DNA from: Nemertoderma westbladi
Taxonomy: Eukaryota > Xenacoelomorpha > Nemertodermatida > Nemertodermatidae
DNA length: 62,529 nucleotides
Direction of reading: 5' to 3'
NCBI GenBank assembly: GCA_032718475.1
Contig: JAUCBJ010001571.1
Coordinates: 1-62,529 of the forward strand
Both the position numbers and the translations under genes were made by a program. The notes under the pieces are model-generated. The model saw only the letters and a list, made by a program, of their open reading frames with translations, did not search any database and had not been told where the DNA came from. How positions within the stretch are numbered: position 1 is the stretch's first letter; every line of letters begins with the position of its first letter. Below, piece after piece: positions 48,605 to 59,454 of the stretch.

Positions 48605-49113
48605 AATTTTCAATTTTGGTATCAAATTAAAGACAATGTGGGCGCAATAATAAAATTGGAGCAGTTTTGTTATTTTTGCAATTGTCCATCTGTTATATAT
48701 CATTTTTTACGAAAAAATGCTTTCCAAAAAAAATATTATTACAACTTCTGAAAATAAAGCATAAAAAAGGAGTAGCCTTTTAAGCCGGAAATATCAATTT
48801 TGGCTCTGGCCGCTACGGGGTGTCAAATGTGAAACTTTTCGAAAATATTACAATTCAATATAGTGCACCCAAAATGTATCTTACACTTTATTTCTACTTA
48901 TTCGCTTTTTGGAGTAGTATGCATTTCAAAATGTTGACTTCCAAGCCAGTAGTACCACCCCCCTTAATTAAACGGTACCTAACTTATCACACTAACAATA
49001 TTCTATCATATTTATTTAAATTATTTGAAAGTAAAAATTACTTTGATCAAGGCAATATATATCGCAGTAGCCATAAATTATCCGAATGTCAAGGCCATAT
49101 ATTGAAGTGGTTG
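48605..49113. other. Intergenic, 3' flank of the LamG exon
   Basis: AT-rich. The plus frame at 48820-49152 is low-complexity with no recognised domain. Confidence 0.45.
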
Positions 49114-49119
49114 TTTATT
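49114..49119 (-). promoter_or_regulatory. Poly(A) signal AATAAA
   Basis: Canonical AATAAA on the minus strand, about 80 bases beyond the stop codon of the LamG-domain exon, which supports that exon being the terminal one. Confidence 0.55.
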
Positions 49120-49200
49120 ACTTTTGAAGTATTTCTAATTAAATTGAGTTAAAAGAAATTGTATATACAATTGAGACAACACATTTGGCATTGCTGAGTT

Positions 49201-49853
49201 TCAATTCTCATTTTCTTGAGCTAGGCTTTCATGATAAATTGATTCCATCTGCTCTTTTGATTGAAAACAACTGTAATAGCGAACTTGAGCAATATATCCT
49301 TTAAAATAAATTCCACCTAGCTCTCGCTTCCCTATCAACAGAGTGTTCTCAGTATCTGCATTACCTCTAGCTGTTGATAGAGTATCAAACTCATCAATCT
49401 TCTGATGGTCATCATTTCCTACTTTCCGACTGTAGAACATCACCTTTTTGTCCACCGCATTGACTCCAACAGCCACCATATACCATTCATTAATTTCTGT
49501 TGCATTAGCCAGTGTAAGTATTGATGATATGCCATTTTGTGGATTATAGGAGAGGCTTGTTACTGAGGGAAATAGCCATAAATGGCTACGGGCATACCCT
49601 TTTCCAAATTCAAATATTGGACCTTGTCCCTCAGGTTTTACAAAAGCAATCATAGTAAATGTCTCGGCTAGTAACTCTACACCGTGTTGAACTGAAACAT
49701 ATCCGTTATGGCAATTCATTGCCTGGTTATCCACTCCAGATGGTCCTGGTCCGAAAGATGGACTTTCTTTGATAATCCCATTTTGATTTCCCATCTTGTC
49801 ATTTGCTCCATATTCTATGTTTAGGGGCCAGTAAGCTTCTTTTTGACATTGAT
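49201..49853 (-). CDS. Terminal exon encoding a LamG/concanavalin-like domain
   Basis: An open frame of 217 codons follows a good splice acceptor (T-rich tract then GCATGCATTACAG, with AG at 49854-49855). The exon begins two bases into a codon (phase 1), as is usual for extracellular modules. The domain reads CQKEAYWPLNIEYGANDKMG, AMNCHNGYVSV, ETFTMIAFVKPE, EWYMVAVGVN, MFYSRK, LLIGKREL and GYIAQVRYYSCFQS, the beta-sandwich pattern of LamG/pentraxin-like domains, and ends ...EENEN-type hydrophilic sequence and stop. Such domains usually bind sugars or matrix proteins outside the cell. Earlier exons should lie at higher coordinates but could not be identified. A transposon occupies 50.6-52.4 kb. 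An internal ATG at 49794 exists, but the conserved domain starts upstream of it, so the exon reading is preferred. Confidence 0.8.
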
Positions 49854-49855
49854 CT

Positions 49856-50643
49856 GTAATGCATGCAAAAAAATATATACTGTATGTTTATATTTATTTG
49901 CCTATATTTTAATATATATGATGTACTTTTTATATGCCTGTTTATTAATTATTTTTAATAATTATAACAAACATGTTATGTCCCAATCTGAATCTCAAAT
50001 TGTATAAAGGGAATCTTGCACAAATCAAACTATTTTTGTAAAAAGTTCAACTCTCTCATTCACTTAATGAACTGCCCTTCGGTGGTTAAGATAGGATTTT
50101 TGCACAGCCTATCGCTGCTAGAACTTCTACAAGTAAAAAATGTCTCGGGATCTGTCGAGTGAGAATCTATGCAGGATATAACTGGTCTCAGTCGAATATG
50201 TCTTGTTAAAGTATATTATTAAGTAAATATTCCAACTTTTATTTGCTCCTGGTAGGGCAGTTAAGTGACCAATACAAAGAAATCTCTATCGACAAATGAA
50301 TAAACCAATTTACAGGTAAAAGCATTAACAAACCTCTGTGTATCTAAATGCTGGGATCCAGTAAAAGAGGACTTTATTATCTGGATGGATATAAAGTACC
50401 CCTTGTACTAATTGTGTGAAAAATAACAAGATAAATAACAAACCGATCCAAAAATGATACTTTTGTTATAAACATAACCATAACCAAAAAAGTTCTGACC
50501 TGACCTGACCTGACCTGGCTGTAAATGACTAATGCACAACTCACTGTTGGAAAATGTTGGCACTGCGAACACTATTGTTTCATTCTTGACTGGTGCGGTA
50601 CCATGCAAGCAAGCGAGACGATTCTGTGTCAACACTTCGAAAA
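49856..50643. other. Presumed intron / intergenic
   Basis: AT-rich. If the LamG exon has upstream exons, this is intron. A run of four CTGAC/CTGACC direct repeats lies near 50498-50517. Confidence 0.4.
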
Positions 50644-52434
50644 GGGTTTGTCTTTTTGCCGTATGTGTACGTATTTTAAATAGTTCCCGTAGCCTACCGT
50701 AGGCTACAGTATGTGAGACGTATTTGCCCGTATTCAGGAAGCAGAGTAGTCAGTGTACTGCAGCACTCTGCACTATGGCTAAATCTCATGGTACTGTACC
50801 TGGCCTATTTATCCATGTTTATATACCTGTACGTACAGTACAGGTAAATAATGCAGCGAGCCGGCTGTACTGTGCTAAGATCAAACAGCTCGCGCTTTGT
50901 GGGGTGAACCACGACGTTGCCGGAGCCTTAGTGCACTGACAATGTTAGGGGTGGGACAATAATGGCAAATAGTTATTGACGACGTAGTCTTCGTTACGAG
51001 ATTGACATGCTATTAACTTTGTCGGATTTAACGCTGTGTCGTGTTGAAAATTTGTTGGCATAATTACAGGACCAAAAGGTGAGATTTTTTAAAAACTTTA
51101 AGAATCCCAGTGTGCTCAGTCTCCAACATGTCTAAACATTAAATGTCCTCCAATTTCTTTGCTTTTAATCCGTAGGCTGAAACAAGCTGAAACTTGGCAG
51201 ATATGTACTAGACCATTAGCTGTGACATTCAAAGGGGGCTAACCAGTCTATAGTTCACTTGACTTCCGCTAGAGAGTGAATTGCATAGAATTCACATCTC
51301 CTGTAGGTCGTGGGTTCGATCCTCACATGGGCCAGGGCAGTTTTAGTTTCGGTACGAAATGCTTTAAAGGGACCAGCAAGGGCGCATCTCTGCCTTGCAT
51401 CCTTAAATGAGTACTGAAGTTTAATCTGAGGAGTATAGTTCTGGCTCTGGGGGACCGCACTGGAAATAAGTCGCCAGACTTTGTGCGTAATCCCTGGCCT
51501 AATAGTCGAAGTAGGCCTGCTTTTTTACTTTTACATTTACACATATTCTAGACCTCTTATTACATTTATATATATTCTAGACTAGACCTCAGACTGAGTT
51601 TATGTGAAGTCTTAAATCGATTGCAATTACTCAGTCAGCCTCTATGTGTTATTGTGACTTGGGGACATGTTTACATTTTGCAAATATTTCTTTCGAGTTG
51701 ACACTTAACATAAGTTCAACTCACGTGCTGCGCGAAGGCCCCACTTCGTGTACTATAGATTTACTTGAATGTACTTATGTACTAACTATACTGTAGTTAT
51801 TTAAAAAGCACTAGTAGGCCTACATGCGCAAAGTATACCGACAGTATCATAAGGTTTTATAAAACAATGATGAATATTGCCCCTACGGTTATTTTGATAT
51901 TATTCACATTCCTATTTTATCAATAACAATCAGTTGAATTATTTTATTTATTAATTACTGAAACTTCAACACGCGATTTTTAAGTATAACATAACTACAG
52001 TAAATGTCATTATTTGTCGTATTTGTATTTAAAAAGAACATACAGTATAGGTGGCACCTTAGTGTTACAAACTAAATCGTCCTTTATCGTCTGCTCGTTG
52101 ATTACACTGGAGGGGCAATTCAACTTTCAGTCATCAACGAACAGTATAATAATTATTATGATTATTTCATAATAATGATAAATAATATAAAATTAGATCC
52201 TTGAAAAAAAAAAAAAAAACTCGCAGAGAATTTCCAAACCCCTGGTACCGGGAGCATAGAACACGTAGTATAAAAACACTTCAGGCCAGGTTGCCAGGTA
52301 CAGTACCGTTGGCGGTAAGCAGTGCACTGATTCTGCTTCCTGAATACGGGCAAATACGTCCAACATACGGTAGCCTACGGTAGGCTACGGGAACTCTTTC
52401 AAATACGTACACATAAGGCAAAAAGACAAACCCC
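50644..52434. mobile_element. TIR transposon inserted at the 21-bp minisatellite edge
   Basis: The left end GGGTTTGTCTTTTTGCCGTA and the right end (reverse complement GGGGTTTGTCTTTTTGCCTT) are inverted. The arms run about 130 bp, through the TAGCCTACCGTAGGCTAC hairpin and GTATTCAGGAAGCAGA. TTCGAAAA flanks both sides (50636-50643 and 52435-52442) as an 8-bp target duplication, so hAT- or P-like. The interior holds a SINE and no transposase. Each arm contains the inner palindrome GTAGCCTACCGTAGGCTAC. Confidence 0.85.
51250..51530 (+). mobile_element. tRNA-derived SINE
   Basis: The head has a good B box (GGTTCGATCC, about 51313-51322) and a tRNA-like TGAATTGCATAGAATTCACA part. The core GGACCGCACTGGAAATAAGT (51452-51471) is shared with the SINE at 26.7 kb. 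It is nested in the TIR transposon. The minus frame at 51323-51544 is antisense. Confidence 0.8.
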
Positions 52435-53344
52435 TTCGAAAAACCATGTCAACACTTCGAAAAACCATGTCAACGCTTCGAAAAAACATGTCAACACTTC
52501 GAAAAACCATGTCAACACTTCGAAAAACCATGTCAACGCTTCGAAAAACCATGTCAACACTTCGAAAAACCATGTCAACGCTTCGAAAAACCATGTCAAC
52601 GCTTCGAAAAACCATGTCAATGCTTCGAAAAACCATGTCAACGCTTCGAAAAACCATGTCAACGCTTCGAAAAACCATGTCAACGCTTCGAAAAACCATG
52701 TCAACACTTCGAAAAACCATGTCAACGCTTCGAAAAACCATGTCAACGCTTCGAAAAACCATGTCAACACTTCGAAAAACCATGTCAACGCTTCGAAAAA
52801 CCATGTCAACGCTTCGAAAAACCATGTCAACGCTTCGAAAAACCATGTCAACGCTTCGAAAAACCATGTCAACGCTTCGAAAAACCATGTCAACGCTTCG
52901 AAAAACCATGTCAACGCTTCGAAAAACCATGTCAACGCTTCAAAAAACCATGTCAACGCTTCGAAAAACCATGTCAACACTTCGAAAAACCATGTCAACG
53001 CTTCGAAAAACCATGTCAACGCTTCGAAAAACCATGTCAACGCTTCGAAAAACCATGTCAACGCTTCGAAAAACCATGTCAACGCTTCGAAAAACCATGT
53101 CAACGCTTCGAAAAACCATGTCAACGCTTCGAAAAACCATGTCAACGCTTCGAAAAACCATGTCAACACTTCGAAAAACCATGTCAACGCTTCGAAAAAC
53201 CATGTCAACACTTCGAAAAACCATGTCAACGCTTCGAAAAACCATGTCAACGCTTCGAAAAACCATGTCAACGCTTCGAAAAACCATGTCAACGCTTCGA
53301 AAAACCTTGTCAACGCTTCGAAAAACCTTGTCAACGCTTCGAAA
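52435..53344 (+). repeat. 21-bp minisatellite, about 43 copies
   Basis: The unit is CTTCGAAAAACCATGTCAAC then G or A. The period is a multiple of three and stop-free in several frames on both strands, hence 300-residue overlapping frames (52446-53366 plus, 52399-53334 minus). These mutually exclusive frames argue against coding. The only variation is mostly CAACG versus CAACA, so the array is young. Confidence 0.96.
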
Positions 53345-53969
53345 TAATAATGAAATAATAGAATAATAGTAATTAATAATAATAAAAACGAAAACTAAGT
53401 GTATTTATTATTTTTGTTACCATTTTATTGTATTATATTGCGTAATTAGGATAAAATGAAATCCAGTGAGATATATGTTTCATGAGCCACTGTGCTAGCA
53501 TATACAGTAATACTGTATACTGGGATTCCCAATGTTTGGGCGTTGATTTCTATCAGCAATGACTTACCAATACACACACAGTCTCCTGCGTACCACAGAC
53601 TTGGTAGAATTTTTAATTTCTGAGAATTTGTCGCTTTCCAATGGATATACTCAAAGCGTTATTGGTTGAATTATCCAATGTCATGCCCTCTAACCAATAA
53701 TGGCCTCACACACACATGCAGAGGAAGTCCTGGGACACAGCAGAATATTCATTACCTAGTCTATATTTTAATGTTGAGCTTTTAAACTATGCTTATTGTT
53801 GTAACACACTACAGCAGGCCTACTAATTCTATTATTCTTTGTTTTATTTTCATGTTGTCATTTTATACATGCTTTATTTTAACAATTTAAGATGCTGTTT
53901 GCTCCTGTCCCTGCTAACTTGGTGGATCCTAGCAGTAGAAAGCGAAAGATACTGTAGTCCAGTTCGAGA
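53345..53969. other. Intergenic, no gene recognised
   Basis: AT-rich sequence between the 21-bp array and the MULE-like pseudogene. A few protein-like residues (MLFAPVPANLVDPSSRKRK, about 53892-53948) just before 53970 may belong to the pseudogene's start. Confidence 0.45.
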
Positions 53970-55201
53970 GTGTGCGCTGGACATGTGTTGGGTTGGAATT
54001 CTGCATCAACAAAACCTATAAAGATAATTCTTATTATAGCTGCACGAAATGCCTTGTTATAAATCATCGCGGCGAGAATATCAGTGTGGGGACAATTACA
54101 GTTGTCAATGGAATTGTGACGACTGATACAGATTTTCCTGAGAACTACAACTGAAAGCCACATGGTTGTAATCCTCTTGTCGATTCGAAAGCGTTGGACT
54201 TATTGACAAAATGCCATATGTATGAGGTTTGAACAGAAGTAATGACAAGCCATAAGTGGCCGAGAGATGCATTCGATAATGCCCTCATTGAGGTAGACAA
54301 TAAGTACGCGTGTTTTGGGGATGAGGTTACTTGTGCATTGTGCAATAAAGGAGAAAATAAGTAGCACTTATGGGTACCAATTTCGTCTTCAATCTCTCTC
54401 ATGTAATTGTCATCATGACATTGTGAGAATTCCTGAGAAACTGATGAAGACGCAGTCTGGTGATAGACTCCTCCTCACGAATGACATTGGAAGGCTCAGA
54501 AACACTCCCGTATTGCAGCAACTTGAGATACAAATCATAAATATAATCCACCCTTTTTTCAGAATCCAGGCCAATTTTATACCATCCATGGGATAATTAA
54601 AGGTGAATCGCATTGCCTCTCGTATGTCCTCATTAAGTAAGCTGCTGAAGAAAGCTACATTGAAATGTTTGGAAGCATTCGAAATGCTATTCATAACCGG
54701 TATGGAACAGGTGGTGCAAATAATGTTGAGGGAATGGATTAAGCGTCTCCGAGTTCTCCCATTTGTACCTAATCCAGTTCGCCTACAGTTTGTGCAGAGT
54801 GTTGTTCACCTACAAATAGTGATTATTTCCAATGTTACAGCGAATACGATTGACCAAATTTAGGCAGTATTTCATTGCCTTCTGGTAGCGCCCTGATGTT
54901 CTGGTAAGGTGGGGACAGTTTGGCAACTGTGGACCTACGTCTTGGATAACTGGTTGAATTTTTTCAGCTCAACCAGGATACAGTAAAAGTCCGTGTGAAA
55001 GCACTATTGCAACCAAATTCTGGAGCTGTAGCTTTGCCGAAGTCTCACGAGATCGAAGAACGGGATACACGTCTACATGTTGAGATAGCCAAGTTCAACG
55101 ATTTCATAACCGTAACAAATCAGTTTGTTAACTTCATCGATTTACTTAACAATATAACCAACCTGGTAAATGTGGGAATTCCACCCCAAGATCTGGGTTG
55201 A
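53970..55201 (+). pseudogene. FLYWCH / MULE-transposase-like pseudogene
   Basis: An N-terminal FLYWCH-like finger is readable: INKTYKDNSYYSCTKCLVIN, ENISVGTITVVNG, FPENYN then KPHGC (54000-54175, with one stop). Next come KWPRDAFDNALIEVDN (about 54255-54300), VRIPEKLMKTQSGDRLLLTN (about 54425-54485), and REWIKRLRVLPFVPNP (about 54735-54780), which corresponds to the LxALPFVP region after the MULE DDE core. The last open part, 54995-55201, has ERDTRLHVEIAKFNDF and FVNFIDLLNNITNL, matching the family's C-terminus. The catalytic core between 54.5 and 54.7 kb is largely deleted, and several stops and frame changes are present. Known members are Mutator-like transposases or genes derived from them. 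Confidence 0.72.
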
Positions 55202-55260
55202 ATAACTGTAATTATTGTACCTGTAACAAAAAACTATTAACTGAAATAGTAGATAGTACC

Positions 55261-55430
55261 AGAGTTATTCATATATTTACATAAAATAGTAATTATTCTT
55301 ATGTTCTTAAGAGTTATTCATATATTTACATAAAATAGTAATAATTCTTATGTTCTTAAGAGTTATTCATATATTCACATAAAATAGTAATTATTCTTAT
55401 GTTCTTAAGAGTTATTCATATATTTACTAT
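55261..55430 (+). repeat. 49-bp tandem repeat, 3.5 copies
   Basis: AGAGTTATTCATATATTTAC starts at 55261, 55310, 55359 and 55408 (49-bp spacing). Confidence 0.92.
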
Positions 55431-55497
55431 GAGCGGATTCATTTCTGCCTCACCAAACCCCATAAAGTGGGAAGTGGCGCCTTTAAGCAATATTGGG

Positions 55498-55530
55498 GAT
55501 ACGAGGTTAATCCCCAATTAACCTCGTATC
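55498..55530. other. Perfect 13-bp stem hairpin
   Basis: GATACGAGGTTAA (55498-55510), loop TCCCCAA, TTAACCTCGTATC (55518-55530). A G17 tract follows at about 55622-55638. Possibly part of an element's untranslated region. Confidence 0.75.
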
Positions 55531-55734
55531 ACACACCCGATAAACGGGGACAACAAACCCCGAAGGGCCACACAAAGGGAGGTCAGAGGTTAAACCTCCG
55601 GGAGAGGAAAGTAACAGAAGCGGGGGGGGGGGGGGGGAAGCACTCCCACAGAGGTGGAGGCGAGAAGTGGGATAACAACCAATCAGAGCCAGGAAACGCA
55701 TCCGCTAGGTACAATGGCCATAAGTAATGTAGCT

Positions 55735-56015
55735 AACCAATATATATATATTACCGGTCAGTGCCCAACATTCAGTTTACTCAGTCACTTAGGGCAGTAC
55801 GGTGACACTTTAAGACCATCACTGCCGTCACCAATTAGTTACCATATTATTACCGGTCAACTGTGCTTTCTGCTATCACCTATATTATATATATCTCAGT
55901 TCAAGTTTATCAACAACATTGGAACAACAAACTCCTTTTTTTCCATCACACGGTGCGGCTGACGCATACATAAACCAAACTGGTCGGGATCCTCTGATCC
56001 CGTCACAGTCTTAAA
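55735..56015 (+). mobile_element. Possible LTR (R-U5 part) upstream of the gag-like ORF
   Basis: TATA-like AT runs (55741-55753, 55884-55896), then a hairpin GGGATC-CTCT-GATCCC ending in GTCACA (about 55989-56010), 76 bases or so before the first ATG of the gag-like frame. The end resembles that at 48.59 kb. No second LTR and no recognisable primer-binding site were found. Confidence 0.35.
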
Positions 56016-56090
56016 GTCACCTGCTGGCCTATTGTTAAAGTGTGAAGCTGAAACTGTGACTGCCAGCCACCAGGAGAGACAGAAGCAAAG

Positions 56091-56639
56091 ATGAGCCAAG
56101 AGGGAGAGAGGACACCGCCGCGGACCCCGGACGATAACCTAATGATCTGTGAGGCCGCGACGTGACGGTATCGACCCACGACGCCGGGTTCGTCGACGAT
56201 AGACGATCCGGCAATCCAAACGGAGGGGGGGTGTCTACAACGAGGACGAGAGGACGAGTCGACGCACAACGGCGGACGACATACCGATGTCGCCGGCCAG
56301 CCACAGGCCGAGGGCGACGGACGGCCCACCGGAACGGCGACGGTGGGGCTGCCGGTACGACACCGAACGCGGAGAGAAAGAGGGGATTTTGGCGACGAGG
56401 ACGTCGGAGTCAGCAACCGGCTCCAGTGGGCTTACAACGCCACAAAGAAACAGTTGAGGGAGGCCAAGGAAGGAGCGAAAGTGGACCAGGTGAAACTAGA
56501 GAAGCGACTAGGTGAGTCGAATAAACATTTTGATTATCTAGTTTGCTTCGGGCAGGGAGAACTAGCCAGTGAGAGAGCGAGGGGGGTCGCCACCGAACTA
56601 TTTGAACTGTGGCGATCCGGGATAATGGACCCCAAATAG
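56091..56639 (+). pseudogene. Gag-like / unknown ORF A, one internal TGA
   Basis: The frame starts at ATG 56091 (MSQEGERTPPRTPDDNL), has a TGA at 56163-56165, and is then open to TAG at 56637-56639. It is GC- and CpG-rich, unlike the surroundings. The N-terminus is Pro/Arg/Asp-rich and disordered. The C-terminal third (RLQWAYNATKKQLREAKEGA, ELASERARGVATELFELW) is helical and could be a coiled coil or capsid-like segment. Position, composition and neighbours suggest a retroelement gag, but no zinc knuckle or other diagnostic motif was seen. The sequence AGGTGAGT at 56511-56518 is also a good 5' splice-site match, so exon structure is an alternative. Confidence 0.45.
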
Positions 56640-57337
56640 TGTACATAGGGCCGTATTTAGTGGATGCTAGGGGAATTAAGTTCGTGGGTTGGGCGGACCC
56701 GCACGAGGGCGAATCCGAGGTTAACTCCGAGGATTTGGTCTCGTCGGTTAGCGAGAACCCCGGAAAGCGGGGGAAAGTTAGTAGGACAGAGGGGCGATGG
56801 GATTCCGTCGTGACCGACAAGTCCGCTACATCCTCCGCAAAAGTAAGAAGGGTGTTAGAAATAGATCTGGTATGTCAATTGAGCATAGCGGCGCTAGACC
56901 AGAAAGAGTTAGAGAGACAACTGAGTAAGGGGACCGCATTATTAGAGAGAGAGAGAGAGTTAGCCAGGGAATGTAGAGAGAGGGTCGAGAGAGTGGCGAG
57001 AGAGGCAGAGGAATGCGAGGAACGGGAGGCAGAAATAGAGAACGAGCGTAAAGAGCGGGAGACGAGGATAGAGAATGAGCGTAAAGAGCGGGAGACGAGG
57101 GTAGATAACGAGCGTAAAGAGCGAGAAGTGAGAGAGGCAGCGAGGGCAGAGGAAATAGAGAACGAGCGTAGAGAGCGAGAGGTGAGAGAGATGAGCGAGC
57201 GTAAAGAGCGTGAGGTGGAGCGAGGCCGCGCGGTCGCGAGGCAGCTTGAGAGGATTGCAAGGGAGGCAGAGTTGGCTGAGCAAAGTTTACGAGAGGATAG
57301 AGAGAGGGAGAGAGAGGGAAAGCGTAGGAAATCTTGA
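56609..57337 (+). CDS. Charged coiled-coil ORF B, function unknown
   Basis: Open after a TGA at 56603-56605, in the -1 frame relative to ORF A, with a ~33-base overlap, so it could be its continuation by a -1 frameshift or after a one-base indel. It has no good ATG of its own near the start. It opens GPQIVYIGPYLVDARGIKFVG, then an acidic linker, then a long Glu/Arg/Lys coiled coil (residues about 100-240) made of repeated ENERKERE units of 12-13 codons, ending KRRKS. The stop codon (57335-57337) lies at the edge of a dispersed repeat also found at 58.37 and 59.19 kb. I do not recognise a family. The minus-strand frames here are antisense to the repeats. Confidence 0.45.
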   Translation: MAIRDNGPQIVYIGPYLVDARGIKFVGWADPHEGESEVNSEDLVSSVSENPGKRGKVSRTEGRWDSVVTDKSATSSAKVRRVLEIDLVCQLSIAALDQKELERQLSKGTALLERERELARECRERVERVAREAEECEEREAEIENERKERETRIENERKERETRVDNERKEREVREAARAEEIENERREREVREMSERKEREVERGRAVARQLERIAREAELAEQSLREDREREREGKRRKS

Positions 57338-58385
57338 TATCGCATTTCAATTGGGATTTGGGTGGATATTAGTTATTATATAACACAATAACTGCTGTAA
57401 ACAACGGCGGGAAATATGAGGGGAGGGGGTAACTCTGTGAAACAGTACATCGTGCCCGTGCGTGTCTGAGTCTGTATTCACAGATATACGCACTATAATC
57501 ACATACTCTTTGCCGGAGTCATGATTGCTGCATAGAGCATTGATACCAATCGTGACAGTGGAACAGATGGTGACTCCCCCCCCCCCCACCCCAGGTCGGC
57601 GAGGTCTCAAGTGTTTGGAACTCATTCAACCTAAATACAGTGCAGAACTCACTAAAAATGAAAATGATATTCGCGCTAGTTCCAAAGAATGGTAACCTAA
57701 CACACTTTGGATCTTTTCATGAAATCACGTTGATCTCAATTACTGCAAGGATATAATACAGTACATTTTTATAGAATCACAATGGTCGCTTTTGTTTTTG
57801 ATAACCGATAATTAGCTCCCTGATATTGTTCAAATATAATCTAATGAGCAGACCCGATCCCGATCTGATCTTCAGAATACCTTTGCTGGGAAACAGAAAT
57901 CTGAAACGTTTCTTAAAATTCATATCATACGTTTTGAATGACTAAAATTATGGAGAAGGGGGGGTGGGGTGGGGGGGGGGAGGGATTCACCAGTCATCAT
58001 ATGTTCCACTGTCGCGGCAAAAAAAAGCACTTTTGGCCACAGCAGAGTGCCATTTTGTGGCCTATTTTTTTAATTATTTGGTTTGGCCATTTTTAAACAC
58101 ACCAGACGATATTTAGTACCACAAAAAATAACTTTCAAATATAGTTTGAGATTTCAAAATGTTTCAGATTTAGTCATTAAAAACGTATTATGTTAATTCT
58201 AGGAAAAGTTAAGGGGTTTGAATATTGAGTATTTCTGTGAATACAGACTCAGACACACACGGGCACGATGTTAATCCCCCCCCCCCCCCATACTTGCCAC
58301 CGTTGTTAACAACAGTTATTGTATCATATAATAAAAAATATAGGTCTACACCCAAATCCCAATTGAAGTGCGATATCAAGATTTC
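57331..58385. repeat. ~1-kb foldback element
   Basis: 57331-57490 is the inverse of 58235-58385: GATATCGCATTTCAATTGGG against CAATTGAAGTGCGATATC, and GTGTCTGAGTCTGTATTCAC against GTGAATACAGACTCAGACAC. Poly-C and poly-G runs lie at 57576-57588 and 57959-57980. A LINE relic lies inside. Confidence 0.75.
57658..57756 (+). pseudogene. Relic of RTE-like LINE reverse transcriptase
   Basis: The plus frame reads FALVPKNGNLTHFGSFHEIT then LISITARI and a stop, clearly matching the LINE's LVPVPKKGNLTLYGSFRGIS then LISIAAKL. About 33 codons only, diverged, and in opposite orientation to the two longer copies. Confidence 0.75.
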
Positions 58386-59454
58386 CTTAGAATATGCCCT
58401 GAATTAGAAATACAAAGATATGAAATGGCCCTAAAACCTAAAACAAATATATTAAATGGCCTTCCTAGGAAAATACACCCATGTTAGATTGAGTTCATAA
58501 TCTACAGTTAATTATATTAAATTTATTAAAAGTGGCCCCTTTATAATATCAAAATATAAAATATGGCCCTAAATTCATAAATTAATTTTATTGATGTCTA
58601 TTGGCAGAAATAGACTGGCGAGACAGACATGTGTCAAACGGAAAAGGCAGGGGGAAGGATAATTGGGATTACAATCAGAGATGTGAGGCAAAGGTGGCTT
58701 CTACTGCTTGCCTTGCCATTTGCCCATCGCCTTATAAGTTAATAATAAAAGTAAGTAATAATAGTAAAGTGAAATTCTCCTCCAGTTTCGTTATTTATGA
58801 TACGTTAAGCTGAAACTTGTGAAATCAATACTATAATACAACCTGCGCTGCATCATTGGGGAGAAAATGATCCATATGCAGATTTTTAAGTTTTTTATAT
58901 GCAGTTTTAAATTTCACAAAATTTAAAACCTTCGATATTTCATATTTTATAATCATTTTGACGTGATACCTGGCAATCATTATAGTAATAATTAAGGTGC
59001 ATAATACTAGCTCAGGCACATTTTCCATACAAAAACGTGCATTTATAATCTCTGTACCTGTAAATTTCAGATTATATCAGGCTCAGCATATTATAGTTAA
59101 CCCCCTCCCCTCATACCTCCCATACCGTTGTTTACAGCAGTTATTGTATTATATAATAAATAATATCCACCAAAATCCCAATTGAAGTGCGATATCAAGA
59201 TTTCCTTAGAATATTCCCTGAATTAGAAATACAGAGATATGAAATGGCCCTAAAACCCAAAACAAACATATTAAATGGCCTTCCTAGGAAAATACACTCA
59301 TGTTAGATTGAGTTCATATTGTACAGTTAAATTACATTAAATTTATTAACAGTGGCCCTATCAAAATATATAAAATGACCTTTTAGATTTACAGTAAATA
59401 TATTGCAGCCAATTGGAAAATATAATTTGGCAATTGGCAATTACGATTCCCCGT
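58386..59454. repeat. Direct and inverted copies of a GGCCCTAAAACC repeat
   Basis: 58270-58590 and 59100-59400 are direct copies about 819 bp apart (CGATATCAAGATTTCCTTAG at 58371 and 59190, then AAATGGCCCTAAAACC). 60240-60430 is an inverted copy of 59200-59390. No gene. The frame 58601-58813 has no domain. Confidence 0.75.

Noticed and set aside
50345-50413. Possible 70-bp upstream exon of the LamG gene (minus)
   Set aside because: Acceptor- and donor-like sites exist, but the phases do not fit the phase-1 LamG exon and no domain is recognised.
52399-53366. Three overlapping ~300-residue repeat proteins on both strands
   Set aside because: All come from the 21-bp minisatellite; mutually exclusive frames with no flanking gene signals.
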